64,000 nucleotides of DNA from Erythrophleum ivorense (Eukaryota > Streptophyta > Magnoliopsida > Fabales > Fabaceae): contig JAIUCV010000226.1 in NCBI GenBank assembly GCA_026724425.1, forward strand, positions 62,001-126,000, read 5' to 3'. Positions 35,830 through 47,929 of the stretch are shown here, piece after piece (positions within the stretch are counted from its first letter, which is position 1; each line of letters opens with the position of its first letter). A program made the position numbers and the translations under genes. Below the pieces are notes generated by a model that was not told where the DNA came from, made no database searches, and worked only from the letters and a program-made list of their open reading frames with translations.

Positions 35830-38475
35830 TGTAATATTTGGTTCTTCAAAAACATGAGAAAATACAAGAAATGTAACATATAGTTTTTTGTAAACATACA
35901 AAATTTACTGGATACAAAAAGAAAGTCCCCTAAATAGAGTGATTTGAAGTCCAATAAAATTAGAACAATATTCTAGACCTCAAATAATGAATTTAGGAAG
36001 TTAAAGGTACCTGAAACAGAGGCTAAATTAGCCAGACGAAATTTAACAGAATAGTAATGAAATGTAATGGCATTTTTGTAATTTCAAACAATTTTTAGAA
36101 TACTTATAGGAGGGTTTTTTAAATGGTAAATTTAAGTTCTTTGGGGGTTCTCAGAGGCCTTCAAAACCATGGGAAGCCCCAGAACAGTTAAAACTCCTTT
36201 GATGTATGTTTTCTAACGTTGATTGACTCAAATATTGACCCTCTCATTCAAGAAGGTTTTAGCTCCAATTTGAGTAATTCCAAAGGCATTTTATAAAATT
36301 TGGAACCTAAATTTTATGATGGAAAAGATGGTTCTCAAAAAGAAGCTAAAACAAAAATGCCAAGATGAAAAGGTAAAATTAAAATTTTTAAGAAAGTAGA
36401 AGCTTCTTGAAACCTCTTTAAGTTTCATGTTTCTTCCCCTCATCATTTCCACAACCTATTTTGCCCAAAAACCAGAGAAAACGCAAAAGACCTAGGTGCA
36501 CAAGATAAGGAAGGGAGAAGGAGAAAATCAAGGCAAGAAAGAACAGAGGTGGATATTTCAAAATTCAATGGAGGAGGCCAACCAAGTGAAGAACAAGGCA
36601 GGGAAAGCAAGAATTCAAGGCCAAGAGAAACAATCCCACATTTTTGTGTGTGTGCAACTGAGGAAGAGCACCCAAATTCAAGAGAAAAAGGTTGCATTTG
36701 TAATAAAGGTAGCTCTCTCTTCTTTCTCTCATGCATGAGTGGATGTTATCTTGTCTTTGAATGTGTATGTATGTTTTAAGCCATGAAAAAGTATTTTAGT
36801 ATGTATCTAGATGCCATGATCATGATATTTCATTAAGTTTTTAAAGGATGCCTTGTGAACTTGCTTGGTTTGCTTGAGTGTGGTAAAGCCAAAAACCCTC
36901 TAACCATGGTAAGGATGAGCCAAGAACCCTCAAGAATGGTTAAGAGAAAGCTTAAAGTCTCCTAAGAGTAAGGCTTAGTTCAAAGCCTTTAAGAACAAAG
37001 GGTGAGGCAAGTTGAAAATTCTTAAAAAGAATAGGTGAGCTTAATCCACTTACTTGGCAAGCCTATGTATGCTTTGTATGACTTCTTGAATGCCAAGAAT
37101 GCTTCTTGAATGATTGCATACTTCATGATGTTCATGCATGCATTTTTAGACATGGATTTGCATTCTTTATGTGTGATTGAAAGAAAAAAGAGCTATTGGG
37201 ATTTTTAGAATCTCATTCCTTCCTCCCCACATATCTAACATGTCTAAGTGGATTAAGTGAGCTAAGGAATGGAAGCCACCAGCCTAGAAAAAGAAGATTG
37301 ACACCTAAGTGTGTAAAAATGCAAGTTTGTAGTCATATGAGTGGCACATGATGTAATCCTCTATTATATGTGTTGTATGACCTTATGAATATATGTAAAT
37401 ATGTAAATGTATGATGTATGAATGAGAATTAATATCATATGTATGAAATAGCATAACTTGGGCATTGAATGGCAAGACTTGACATGTATGCTCTTGTGTA
37501 TAATTTGGAATGGATGAGTGAATTTCAAAAATCAAGATTTGTACACTTTAAGACATGTTTGGTGAACCATTTTGGTATTTTCTCACATGCTCAAGTGGCC
37601 ATAGTTGCCTTAAAAGCTAAAATGGACCATTTGAGACCCTTACATGACATAAAATGAGCCATTTTATAACCTAATATGAAGATTTAACCAAATGAATGAA
37701 TTTGCCCATGAACTTTGGCATGCATATAGATCTCATCTACAAATTTTTGGGAACTCAAAGATTAGATTATTTGGAGCTCTGTGGAATTAATTATAATTTT
37801 TCAAAGTTGACATTTTTCTACTGAACTGATATAAACACTGTTTATATGGTCAGTTTCTTGTGTTGTGTCATTTGTGGGCCAAATGGTATCCAATGCTCAT
37901 AAAATTTTATAGATATAAACTACACATAATAAGATTTCCATAGCTACTGAGATCACTCCAATTGGACATCTGAGCAGGGAGATATGGATTTTTGAAATTA
38001 AAGGACAGTACTAGCAGTGACAAGCGACCTTTGTTATTGTTCCATCGCTTTCCGGTGGTTAGACATCCCTATTATGGTCTAGAATTATTTTAAGATAAAG
38101 TAGAAATCTGTAGCTTTCCAAAATTTTATAGTGTGCATGATTTTGATTTTTTTTTAGGCATTAGTTATAATTTTTCAAAATTCATGACAAAAAGCTGGAT
38201 CATGGACCCGAGGCTGCACATGGAGTTTTTGTGTAAATGGTTCATGAGCTCGAGTTTCTAGCCATTTAAGATGATTTTAAGCTATATTTTTGTATTTAAA
38301 TATGAGAATGAGATGGATGAATTCATATGGCCCACGAAACATGAAATAAAAATTTTATCTGAGACATAACACAAAACAATTGAATAATTCAATGGAATCT
38401 TTCTTGGAAAACTTATGATTTCAACGGAAGGAAACTAAGATATGAATAAGGTAAGCTAGTAAATATGGTGTTACA
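35830..38475 (+). repeat. L7: short solo LTR nested in L6, apparently a spliced copy
   Basis: TGTAATATTTGG to GGTGTTACA, only 2646 bp. Target duplication AGCCT (35825-35829) and AGTCT (38476-38480), one difference. The size gap from the other copies (about 1 kb) is mostly explained by two missing segments whose ends are GT...AG in the sister copies: joins at 36541/36542 and 36619/36620. The rest, including U3, exon-like blocks, minisatellite (36885-37050) and 3' end, is co-linear with L1 and L2. A GT-containing border further on (TAAAG|GTAGCTCTC at 36709) is retained. Confidence 0.92.
36542..36619 (+). other. Inferred middle exon of the spliced LTR leader (L7)
   Basis: Starts AACAGAGGTGG and ends GAATTCAAG; 78 bp, purine-rich. 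In L2 the same block is 6196-6274 (79 bp) between two GT...AG segments. In L7 it is fused directly to its neighbours on both sides. Confidence 0.75.
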
Positions 38476-39857
38476 AGTCTAACTACATGTTGCTTCCTTA
38501 AGTCATAATATGGAACCTATACTACCATTTCACTTCCTAGGCTTCCTAAAATTTTTTCAAGACTTCCTTTCATTCTCTCCCATCATATATGATACAAAAT
38601 CAAGCTTGGATGAATTTAAAACTATCCCTAGGTATTCGTTCTGTCCTAGGCCAAGAGAAGCTTCATAAATGGGGGCCAATGAGTTTTCTTTGTTTTCTTG
38701 ATGGGAGATGCATGTGAAAAGCCTCCTAGGAGTCTCTAGAGCTCAAATAAATATTCACTTTAGCCTAGGAACTCTTGTATCAAAATAGAATTTTGGTTAT
38801 GTTATTAAATCCCTAGCATTTCAATATTGCAAAATCATGGATAGTTTTTTGTTCTCTTTGCATAATCTCAATTACCACACCCCCATTCTTAAGATTCATC
38901 CTTAGTTTAGCCTAAAATCCACTCCTTCTTGGCTGTCCATACATGGGGCAAAATATAAAAGAAGAAGAACAAAGAAGAATAGGCATGCGAGATAAGGGTT
39001 TTACCTTGAATTCAAGCCTTTCTCAAGAGCTTTTCCTTTTGCTTAGGTGCTCTTCCTCAATTTCAAATCTCACCCTCTGTTTTGCCTTTAAAATAGAACC
39101 AAATACTTTCATAAATCTATGGAAAGGAAAAGGAGAAAGAGAAGAAAGGGTTTGCTAAAGAGAAGGCTAGGAAATTCCATAAAATTCTCACTTTTCTTAC
39201 CTTGGTTCTCTTCTCCTTCTTCCCTTGTCTTGTGTGCTTTCCACTCTAAGTCACCTCTCTGTTTTCTGGGCAGAAATAAGTCAATCTAAGAAGGAGAGCA
39301 ATAGGACGTGGGTTTTATAAGAAAAAGAATTCAAAATTGTTCAAAAGAATTCTATCTACGTCCCTTCATCTTGGCATTTTCATTTTACATTTATTTTAGC
39401 TCCTTTTTTAGAATCGTCTGTTTTTATCATAAAATTTAAGTTCTCTTAAAATGCCTTTTGAATCACTTAAATTACAGCTAAAACCTTCCCGAGCGAAAGG
39501 GTCAAAGTTCGGGTCAACTAATGTTAAAAAACATACACCGGAGGGGTTTTAACTATCTCAGGGCTCCCTATGGTTTTCAGGGCCTCTGAGAACCTCGAAA
39601 AACTCAAATTTTCTATTTAAAAAGCCCTCCTATGAGTATTTCAAAAATTGTCTAAATTTACAAAAATACCACTAGACTTTGAACAAATTTTTTGAACCAC
39701 TCTAACCCTAATTTTTAGGCAATTTAATACTCAAATCCTCATTTTCTATTATTTCTAATTTTATCTCAATTTTATTTGACTTTAAATAACTCATTTCAGG
39801 AGACTTGCTTTTAAAATGCATTCATTTACATTGTTTTTAAGAAATCTGGACATTACA

Positions 39858-40033
39858 AGAAACCTCCCCTAAAAAATACCATCACTGAAGTCCCCTAACT
39901 TATTAGAAAAAGCTTCTAACAAGAATAAATCCTTCTCTTCTGTATTTCAAGTCTTAAGATCATGAAATTAAGGTTAGGTTCCTACATTAAATGCATCTAA
40001 CATGGCAAAAGGTATTTACCAATTTGTGTTTTC
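39858..40033 (+). repeat. Copia 3' LTR, piece 2
   Basis: Aligns with 29303-29485 of the 5' LTR (CATCACTGAAG, GGTTCCTACATTAAAT, TTTGTGTTTTC). It ends at the L8 insertion. Confidence 0.9.
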
Positions 40034-43000
40034 TGTAACACCATAATTTCTTAACTTATCTTATTGTAATGCCCAGTACGTTGTAAAAACATCGAAATGA
40101 GCTGATTTAAAAAGCAAGTCCCCTGAGATGAGTGATTCAAGGCCAAATAAAATTTGTATAAAATTTTAAATAATAAAAAATGAGGATTTGAGCCTTGAGT
40201 TACCCAGACATCGAGACCATAGTGATTTAAAACATTTGTCAAAAAGTCAGTGGCATTTTCATAAATAAGTACAATTTTGGAAAAATACCTAGGAGGGCTT
40301 TTTAAATAGAAATTTAAGTTATCCAAGATTCTCAGAGGCCCCAAAAACCATAGGAAGCCCGAGGATTGGTAAAGCCCCTCCAGTATACTCTTTCCAACGT
40401 CGGTTGACCCAAATATTAACCGATTCGTTCGAGAAGGTTTTAGTTCCGATTTGAGTGATTCCAAAAATATTTTATTAAATTGAGAACCTAAATTTTATGA
40501 TAAAAAATATGATTTTCAAAAAGGAGCTAGAACGAAGCCAAATCAGAAATTCCATTATGGAAGGGCAAAAATGGAAACAAATTGCACAAAGAAGCTTCTA
40601 AATACTCCTTTTAAATCTACGTTCAGCCTCCCCCTCTCTAAACCCTCCCCTTCTCTAAACCAACTTTCTTCTGCCCAAATCTCAAAAAAGGAGCTACTAT
40701 CTTAGGCATACCAAGAGAGAAAATTTTGGAGGAAGAAAAGCCAAGGAAAGGTGAGAAAGTATAAGATTTTCATACTCCTTCCTCTTGAAGCTTCATCCTC
40801 CCCTTCTTGCTTCATCTTTCCATGGTTTTAATACAATTTTTGGTGTTGATTTAGGTCCAAATCAGAGGAGAGAAATTCAAAATTTAAGGAGGAGGAAGAG
40901 GAAGAGGAAGAGGAAGAACTCTTGAAGAAGGCTTGATTTAAGGTAAATTCTTAACTTTCCATCACCTCTCCTTCTTGTTCACTTAGTGTGTATGTTCGGT
41001 CAGACCAAAGCCATGAGAGGGGAGGAGATTTTGTTCTAAAATAAGAGAGAGTTGAGGGTTTTAGACTATGGGAAGATGGCTTATACTAAAGAAATGCATG
41101 AAAAACTAGTAAAACTCAAGTTAAAAAAGTGTAGGGTGCTTGAACGTAGTTTAAAATCTAGGTTGATTCAAGACTTCCCCATCATATGTGAGTGTTTGTT
41201 TGAGTTTCTAAGACTCCTAGGGAGCCTCCCAAGTGCCTTATCCATTGAGGAAAAATTCCAAACTCCATGGGTCCTTAATGGAAGCATAAATCAGTCAAGA
41301 CTCTTAGAGATAGCTAGGGGATGTTTTAAATGGTTCCAAGCTTGATTTGGGACTTTATATGATTAAAGAAGATAGGAGAAACCCTTGGAAAAAATTTAGA
41401 AACCTTAGGTTGGGAGATGAGGCAATGGCTTCCATAATGTAACCTTATGAAGTAACATGGACCTAGGTTCTTGAAAGTGAGTGTGTGATGGCTTCAAGGA
41501 CCATAAATAAGGTCAAGAGGTCTAAATATGGCAAGAGAATGGAACCAAGAATTTTACTTGCGGTAGTTGCTTCATTAGGTCATTAATGGAACCATATTGT
41601 GACAAATAGAACAAAATGTAGTCTTAAAAGTAAGTAGATGTTATAATTTATTCGAAGAGTATAATTAAGTATTGTTTATTATGAATAGGCTAAGGAAATC
41701 TAACCCCACCTCCTTGTGTTTATGGAACTGAAAAGGAGAAGGAACAAGCAAAATAAAGCTTGAATTTGCACCAAGGTAGCTCTCCACCTTTTCTTGTTGC
41801 ATATATGTCATTGTGTGCTTGTGTGTATGTTTATATGTTTGAGACATGCCACTTGATGATATGTTGCTATTTTGGTACCAATATGCTTTCTTGAATGTCT
41901 TTGAATTGTGGAAATGGCTCACAAGAGAGAGGTAGCATCAAAAGTCCCTTAATGTGGGTGAGGAGATGCCAAAAGTCTCATGGGTGAGACAAAGCCAAGA
42001 GTCACTTGGATGGGTGAGGCTAAGTCAAAAGTCCTAAGAACTAAGAGTGAGGCAATCCAAAAGTCCTAGAAATGGGGTGAGGCCAAACTAAAAGTCCCTA
42101 GAGCTTATTCTTATTCTTGACATGTGTTTGTGACATAAAAATGTAGAAATTGAATGCTTTATCGATTGAGTAGTTGCATACTTGTACCTTTGACATGTTG
42201 TATGACTTGAAAATGTGCTTAAATAGGTGTATGAGCTATTGAAATTCAATGAATCACATCCTCTCCTTTCTCTCATCTTATATGATCTAGGTGGAGTTCA
42301 AGATCCAAAGAATGGAGGGCAAGAAGCTTGAATCTCCATCTCTTGGCAAATCTTCCATTTTTTATGTACTAAGATGTCTAGAATGTCAAAGGATATGTGT
42401 ATATGTTATTTTGAGCCATGACACTTTGACAAGTATAAAACTATGTAAACTTAGTGTATGTATCAAGAATAGAGTTTAATAAATAGAAGTGTGCATTTTG
42501 ACCACTTGGAAGCCCATTCGTACATGTATGTTTATGGAAGTGGCATAGTGAATTTGAGTTGTATGAGGATTTAGACCTTATGAGGGACTTATTTATGCTA
42601 TATTTATTCTTTCTAAATTGTTCAAATGTGTGTGGAACAATGGATGACTCATTTAAACCAAATTTGCCTTTGTGGGAACCAAAATTGCCATAATATTGAG
42701 CTATGGCAAAGTCTGACCAAATGACCTCTTTTTGACGTGAAATTTTGTATGCAAGTAGATCTTTCCTATAGCTTTTCAGAAATCCAAAGATTGCATCATT
42801 TGGAGGTCTGTGGAATTTTCTATGATTTTTCAAAGTTGGTATCAGAATTTCAGATTTTGCACTAATATTGTTCATTTGCTCTGTTGTGAAATTGTGTCAT
42901 CTGAGAGGTAAACATGGTCTAATGGATACAAACTTTTATAGTTAGAAACTACACATTCACAATGACTTGTAGCAATTGGAAGCACCTCATTTTGAGGTTT

Positions 43001-46000
43001 GAGCTAAGAGATATGAATTTTTGAATTTATGGAATAGCAACAGTAGCTTAGCACAACCTAAGTCATTGTTCCATTAAATTTCAGTGGCTAAACGTGCTTT
43101 CTATGGTCTTATTCTATTTTTATCATGAATTTGACATTCATATATGTCCAAATTAATATCATTTACATAGATTGTATTTTTTGAAATTAATTTGACATTT
43201 TCAAAGTTTATAGCAGACACTTACATCAGTACCAATAGCTATCCGAACCTTTGCCCCTTTTTGCATGTCAAACGCTTTTTGTGTTATTTTTCATGGCCTA
43301 GACATATTTTTGGCATAAATTATACATGTTTATATTTATATAGTGGCCAAGAATTCATGATTTTAATTTTTCTAGAATTAGTTATGAATTTTGAAACTTC
43401 ATATCAGTAATCTGAACCAGTAGCCCAGACAGTAGCGACCTCAGTGGCTTTTTGGATGTCAATTGTTCTCTTTTTAATGATTCATGAGCTAAAATTATTT
43501 TTACAATAGGGTAGATATCCAGAGCTTTCTGGACTGGTAAATTTTGTTAGGTTTCGATTTTAGTGGATTTAGTTATGAATTTCCAAAGTTATGATAGAAA
43601 AATTAAAATTCTGACCAAAAATAATAGTGTGAGTTTGATGTTTCCTTTTGAATTTCACGAGTTGTGGGCCAACTTTGGTGTTGTAAATGATTTTTATGTA
43701 TGTAATTAAATATGGGAATATGATGTATAAGCTCATATGATCCACGTGACACTGAATGGAATTTTCATACACAACGCAACGCGAAATAAGGCATTATTTT
43801 AATGCCATTTTTCTATTTCCTTTATGCAATTCATAATGTGAAACTTAGAAATGATAGGATGGAAGCTAGAAATATATGGTATTACACTTATGCTATTTCC
43901 ATACCTCAAAGAATGCATCTCGCATAGGAGGCAAGAAAAAGTAATTAAAATAATAAATATTTTAGCGTTGCGTAACATATAAATTTCTCACTCTGTGTCA
44001 CGTGGGGCATATGAGCTCATGTATCACATTTTCATAGTTAATTACATAGATACAACTCATTTTCATCACCAAAATTGGCCTAGAGATCGTGCAAGGCAAG
44101 GGAATTCATAAAATTCATAATGGCTATTTCGGCCAGAATTTTTCCTTTACTGTCACAAATTTTGAAAATTCATAACTAATTCTAGAAAAATTGAAATCAT
44201 ACATTCTTTACCATTCTAGAAAGCTACAGATGTCTAATTTATGGAAAAAATATGTCCAAGCCATGAGACATAACACAAAAGATATTTGACATTTGAAAAG
44301 ATGCAAAGGTCTGACTGGTCACTGGTACTGATACAAGTTTCTGCTATAAATTTCAAAAATGTCCAATTAATTCCAAAAAAATCTAATCTATGCAAATGAT
44401 ACCAATCTGGAAAGCTACAGATGTTAGATAAAGCAACAAAATAACTTTAGACCAGTTTAGGCACGTCTAAGGCTCAAAAACAAATCAAATAAAAACTTAG
44501 GTCTGTTTAGGTGCCTGATACTAGATAGAAACTTCAAGAATTTATATCTCCCTCTCTAGACATTCAAATGAGGTGCTTTTAGTTGGCAAGTAATTAGGAG
44601 AGTCTAGCTTCTCTCTATAAAATTTTGTAGCAATTGGACATCATTTTTCCTATGAGTGATAGAATTTAAATTCGGACCAGAATGAACAGTACACTGCACT
44701 AATTTCAAAAAATTTTCTAACTTCAAAAATTCATCAAATATTCCATAGACTTAAAAAAATTTTGCACTTTAGCTTTCCAAAAATCCCTCAACAAGCTCTA
44801 AATGCATGCCAAATCTCATACAAGAAGAGCTCATTTGGACAAAAGTGGTGTAAGTTTTCAATATGGTCATTTTTACTCTATATTAGATACCAAATGTGTC
44901 TAAATGACTTCCCTTGATGTTTAGCACTTCTTGGGTAAGTTTAAAAGCATGAATATGACTTGTATGAACTACTCCAATGGTCCCAAACCTCATGCATCTC
45001 AACTTAGTCATTCCACTTCCATTTATACATGCATTTCCATAATATTAGTTTTGCCATTACATGTCCAAAATGTACATTTCCATACATATAACCTCAAATC
45101 TCATTTATACATGATACGTTAACATAATTACACATGTTCATAACATCATAGGACATATACAACCATATATTACTACATTTGCCATTCATATGACCTTCAA
45201 GAACAAAATCTATACACTTTAATGTCATGCTCTCATCTCTCAAGTGGTTGGCTCCTATTTCCTTGTTCTCTTGGTTCACCTAGCATGTTAGAACATTAGA
45301 GAGGAAGGAATGAGATTCAAAAAATTTCAATAGCTTATCTCCCTTTCAATCACACATAAAAGATGTAAAATAAGTCTTGAAAATGTATGCATGAGTATCA
45401 TAGAGTGTACAATCATTCAAGAGACATTCTTGGCATTTGAACAAGTGATACATGGCATACATAGGCTTGCCAAGTAAGTGGATTAGCCTCATCCATTCAT
45501 TTGTGGATTTTGGACTTGCTTCACCAATTTCCTTAAGAGGTTTTTAGTTCAACCTTACTCTTGGGAGTCAACCTCACTTTTGGGAGACTCTTTATTTTGT
45601 CTCAACTAATTCTAAGGGTTTTTGGCTCATCCTCACTATGGCTAAAGGTTCTTGTTTTCACCACACCCAAGCAAACCAAAGCAAGTATCATAAACATTAT
45701 TTAGAAACATAATGTATCATCATGGTACCATGGCATATAAAATCATGCTAGAATACTTTTCATGGCTTAAAACACACATACACATATTCAAAGACAAGCT
45801 AAGCATACATTCACGCATGAGAGAATGAGGAGTAAGCTACCTTGCTTGCATTTACACACTTTTTCCTTAAGCCTTAAGTCCTCTCCCTTGACTTCACACA
45901 TCGAAGAAGGTGGAGATCATTTCTCTTGGCCTAGATACATCATATGGAAGCTAATTATACTCTTGAAACAAGTTAGGACATTAAACTTACACTTAAGAAC

Positions 46001-47558
46001 ACACCCTTTGCTTAATGGTCACATAATGGCTTCATTAACGGCCTAATAAAGCAACCACTATGATTCAAGTTCTTGGCTCCATTCATTTCTCATATCTAGG
46101 CCTCTTAACCTCATTTAAGGTCTTTGAAGCCATTACACATTCATTTACAAAAGCCTAGACACAAGTTGCTTCATAAGGTCACATTATGGAAGTCATTGCC
46201 TTATCTCCCAATCCATGGCTTCTAAATTTTTTCCAAGGGTTCCTCCCACCTTCTACCATCATATGAAGTCCCAAACCAAGGCTAGAATAAATTAAGACAC
46301 TCCTTAACCCCTCCATCTGTCCTAGGCCGACATTAAGGAAGCATTTAAGGTTCAAGGGGTTTCCAATTTTTTCTTGATGGGAGAGCCACTTGGGAAGCTT
46401 CTTAAAGGTCTTAGGAGCACAATGGAACATTTAAATGGCCAAGGAGATTCATAGATTAAATCAGTTCTTACAATTCCTTCAAATGCACTACACTTTTCCA
46501 ACTTAGATTTCATTAGTTTTTCTTGCAATTTCTTGGCATATTCTAAGTTCCCATAGCCTTATTCATGGATTTCATGCTTGCTCTAAGTCAAAAACTTCCT
46601 TCTCCCCTTAGCTCTCAAGGTGGTCAAACCATAGCATCAAAGGAAGAAAAAGGAAAAGCAAGAAGAAATAGAAGCTACCTTGGATTCAAGCCTTTTTCAA
46701 GAGTGTTTCTCCTTGCCTTAGCTTTCTCTTTGAATTTCTAACTTTTTTCCTATAGTTCAAGGCCAAAATAGAACCATATTACTCTCCAAAACCATAGGAA
46801 GAGAACTTAAGAGAAGAGGAATGAGGTTTGAAGAAGAAGAAGCATGAAATTCCTTAGAAATTCTCACCTTTCTTTAGCTTTTTCTCCCTTCTTCCTTACC
46901 CTTCTTATACATCTCTCTTGGTAGCTCCTCTCCCTAGTTTGAACAAAGCAATAAGTCGGTCATAAGGGAGAGAGGAAAGGACACCACTTATAAAGGAAGA
47001 ATGGAGAAGAATTTATTTTGAAAATTTTCATTTATGTCCCTTGTAATTGGCATTTTTGTTTTAGTTCTTTTTTGAGAACCGCCTTTTCTATTATAAAATT
47101 TAGGTTCCCAATTTAATAAAATACCTTTGAAATCACTCAAATTGAAGCTAAACCTTCCCGAACGAATCCATCAAAATTCGAGTACACCAACATTGAAAAA
47201 CGTCCACTAAAAGGGTTTTAACTGTCTTGAGACTTCTCATGGTTTTCAGGGCCTCTGAGAACCCCAAAAAACTCAAAACTTTCATTTAAAAAGCTCCCCT
47301 GTGAGTTTTCCAAAAGTGCCCATATTTACAAAAATACCACTGGCCTTTCAACAAATTTTTTGAATTATTCTGGCCTTAGTTTCTGGGCAACTCAAGGCTC
47401 AAATCCTCATTTTTCAATATTTAAAATTTCATCCTAATTTTAGTTGGCCCCAAATCCTTTTATTTCAAGGACTTCCTTTTATATCTGGCCCATTTCTGAC
47501 ATTTATGGAGGAATCAAACATTGTGTTTTTCACGTTTACGGAGGGACCGAATGTTACA
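40034..47558 (-). repeat. L8: solo LTR in the copia 3' LTR, split by L9
   Basis: TGTAACACCATAATTTC to CCGAATGTTACA, with a perfect TTTTC duplication (40029-40033 and 47559-47563). Subtracting L9 (3827 bp) gives about 3698 bp. L9 landed only 31 bp from this end, so almost all of L8 lies at 43892-47558. Minisatellite near 45480-45665. Confidence 0.95.
40065..43886 (+). repeat. L9: solo LTR nested in L8
   Basis: TGTAATGCCCAG to TGGTATTACA, 3822 bp, with a perfect CTTAT duplication (40060-40064 and 43887-43891). It contains an expanded GGAAGA hexamer run at about 40888-40918 and the minisatellite at 41926-42103. Open frames at 40051-40464 and 42441-42875 (minus) are LTR shadows. Confidence 0.95.
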
Positions 47559-47643
47559 TTTTCGCTATATATAATCTCAATTAAGTTTTATGAGATTATT
47601 ATATAGATTTAATTTGTAGATTATAAATTGAATATATCCTACC
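47559..47643 (+). repeat. Copia 3' LTR, piece 3
   Basis: TTTTCGCTATATATAATCTC onward matches 29479-29571 of the 5' LTR. The exact end near 47643 is inferred from that alignment and the ATTAT flank. Confidence 0.85.
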
Positions 47644-47769
47644 ATTATTAGCACTAAAAAATTATTATAGTTATTTTTAGACATTTTTATTTATGTTGTC
47701 ACTTAATACCAAAAAAAAGACATCCCTGCTATACTAATCAAAATTTAATGATTATAAATGATGAATTGT

Positions 47770-47905
47770 GGAATCATACAATGCAATACCTTTCTTATCA
47801 CAAAGGTTTGCAACATGTGATATTGTTCTGCCATCAGGACCATTATGATTTGGCAAATTGCAATTCTCCAATATTATATCCATCATATGTAATGAGCAAT
47901 AATAT
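47770..47905 (-). pseudogene. Ankyrin-repeat (ACD6-like) gene fragment, upstream part
   Basis: Minus strand reads DIILENCN, then HNGPDGRTISHVANLCDKK. Plant ACD6-like ankyrin proteins carry GPDGRTALHAAV followed by DK at this place, one repeat before the VDENGWTPLH block. That block is found at 28490-28850, so the two pieces are in the correct order and strand once the copia element (29029-47643) is removed. No start codon or upstream exons were recognised. Confidence 0.62.
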
Positions 47906-47929
47906 TTATAATGGACTAATCCTAAGATA

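Larger units (their letters stand above)
33574..39857 (-). repeat. L6: solo LTR in the copia 3' LTR, split by L7
   Basis: Minus copy from TGCAATACCATATTT to TCTGGACATTACA. Target duplication AGAAT (33569-33573) versus AGAAA (39858-39862), four of five identical. Subtracting L7 (2651 bp with its extra duplication) leaves 3633 bp. The copia LTR text resumes right after it (compare 29312-29360 of the 5' LTR). Minisatellite near 35190-35340. Confidence 0.92.
29029..47643 (+). mobile_element. Ty1/copia element with both LTRs, interrupted by L6 and L8
   Basis: 5' LTR 29029-29571, PBS, decayed gag-pol, purine tract, and a 3' LTR in three pieces (33299-33573, 39858-40033, 47559-47643). The 3' LTR was hit independently by L6 and L8. 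The outer flanks carry a near-perfect duplication, GTTAT (29024-29028) and ATTAT (47644-47648). It sits inside the ankyrin pseudogene. The element without insertions is about 4.8 kb, normal for copia. Many stops make it non-autonomous. Confidence 0.9.

Noticed and set aside
36496..36779. Two overlapping frames spanning both splice-like joins in L7
   Set aside because: Neither has a convincing start with conserved context, and the exons are simple purine-rich sequence. The frames are not maintained in the corresponding exons of L2 or L1.
42441..42875. 144-codon minus-strand open frame
   Set aside because: Inside L9, opposite the LTR sense strand, not conserved in other copies, no domain.
47650..47675. 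CACTAAAAAATTATTATAG as the missing 5' end of the CACTA element
   Set aside because: Beyond the first five bases it does not match the inverted 3' terminus, and the 3-bp flanks differ (TAG versus AAC).
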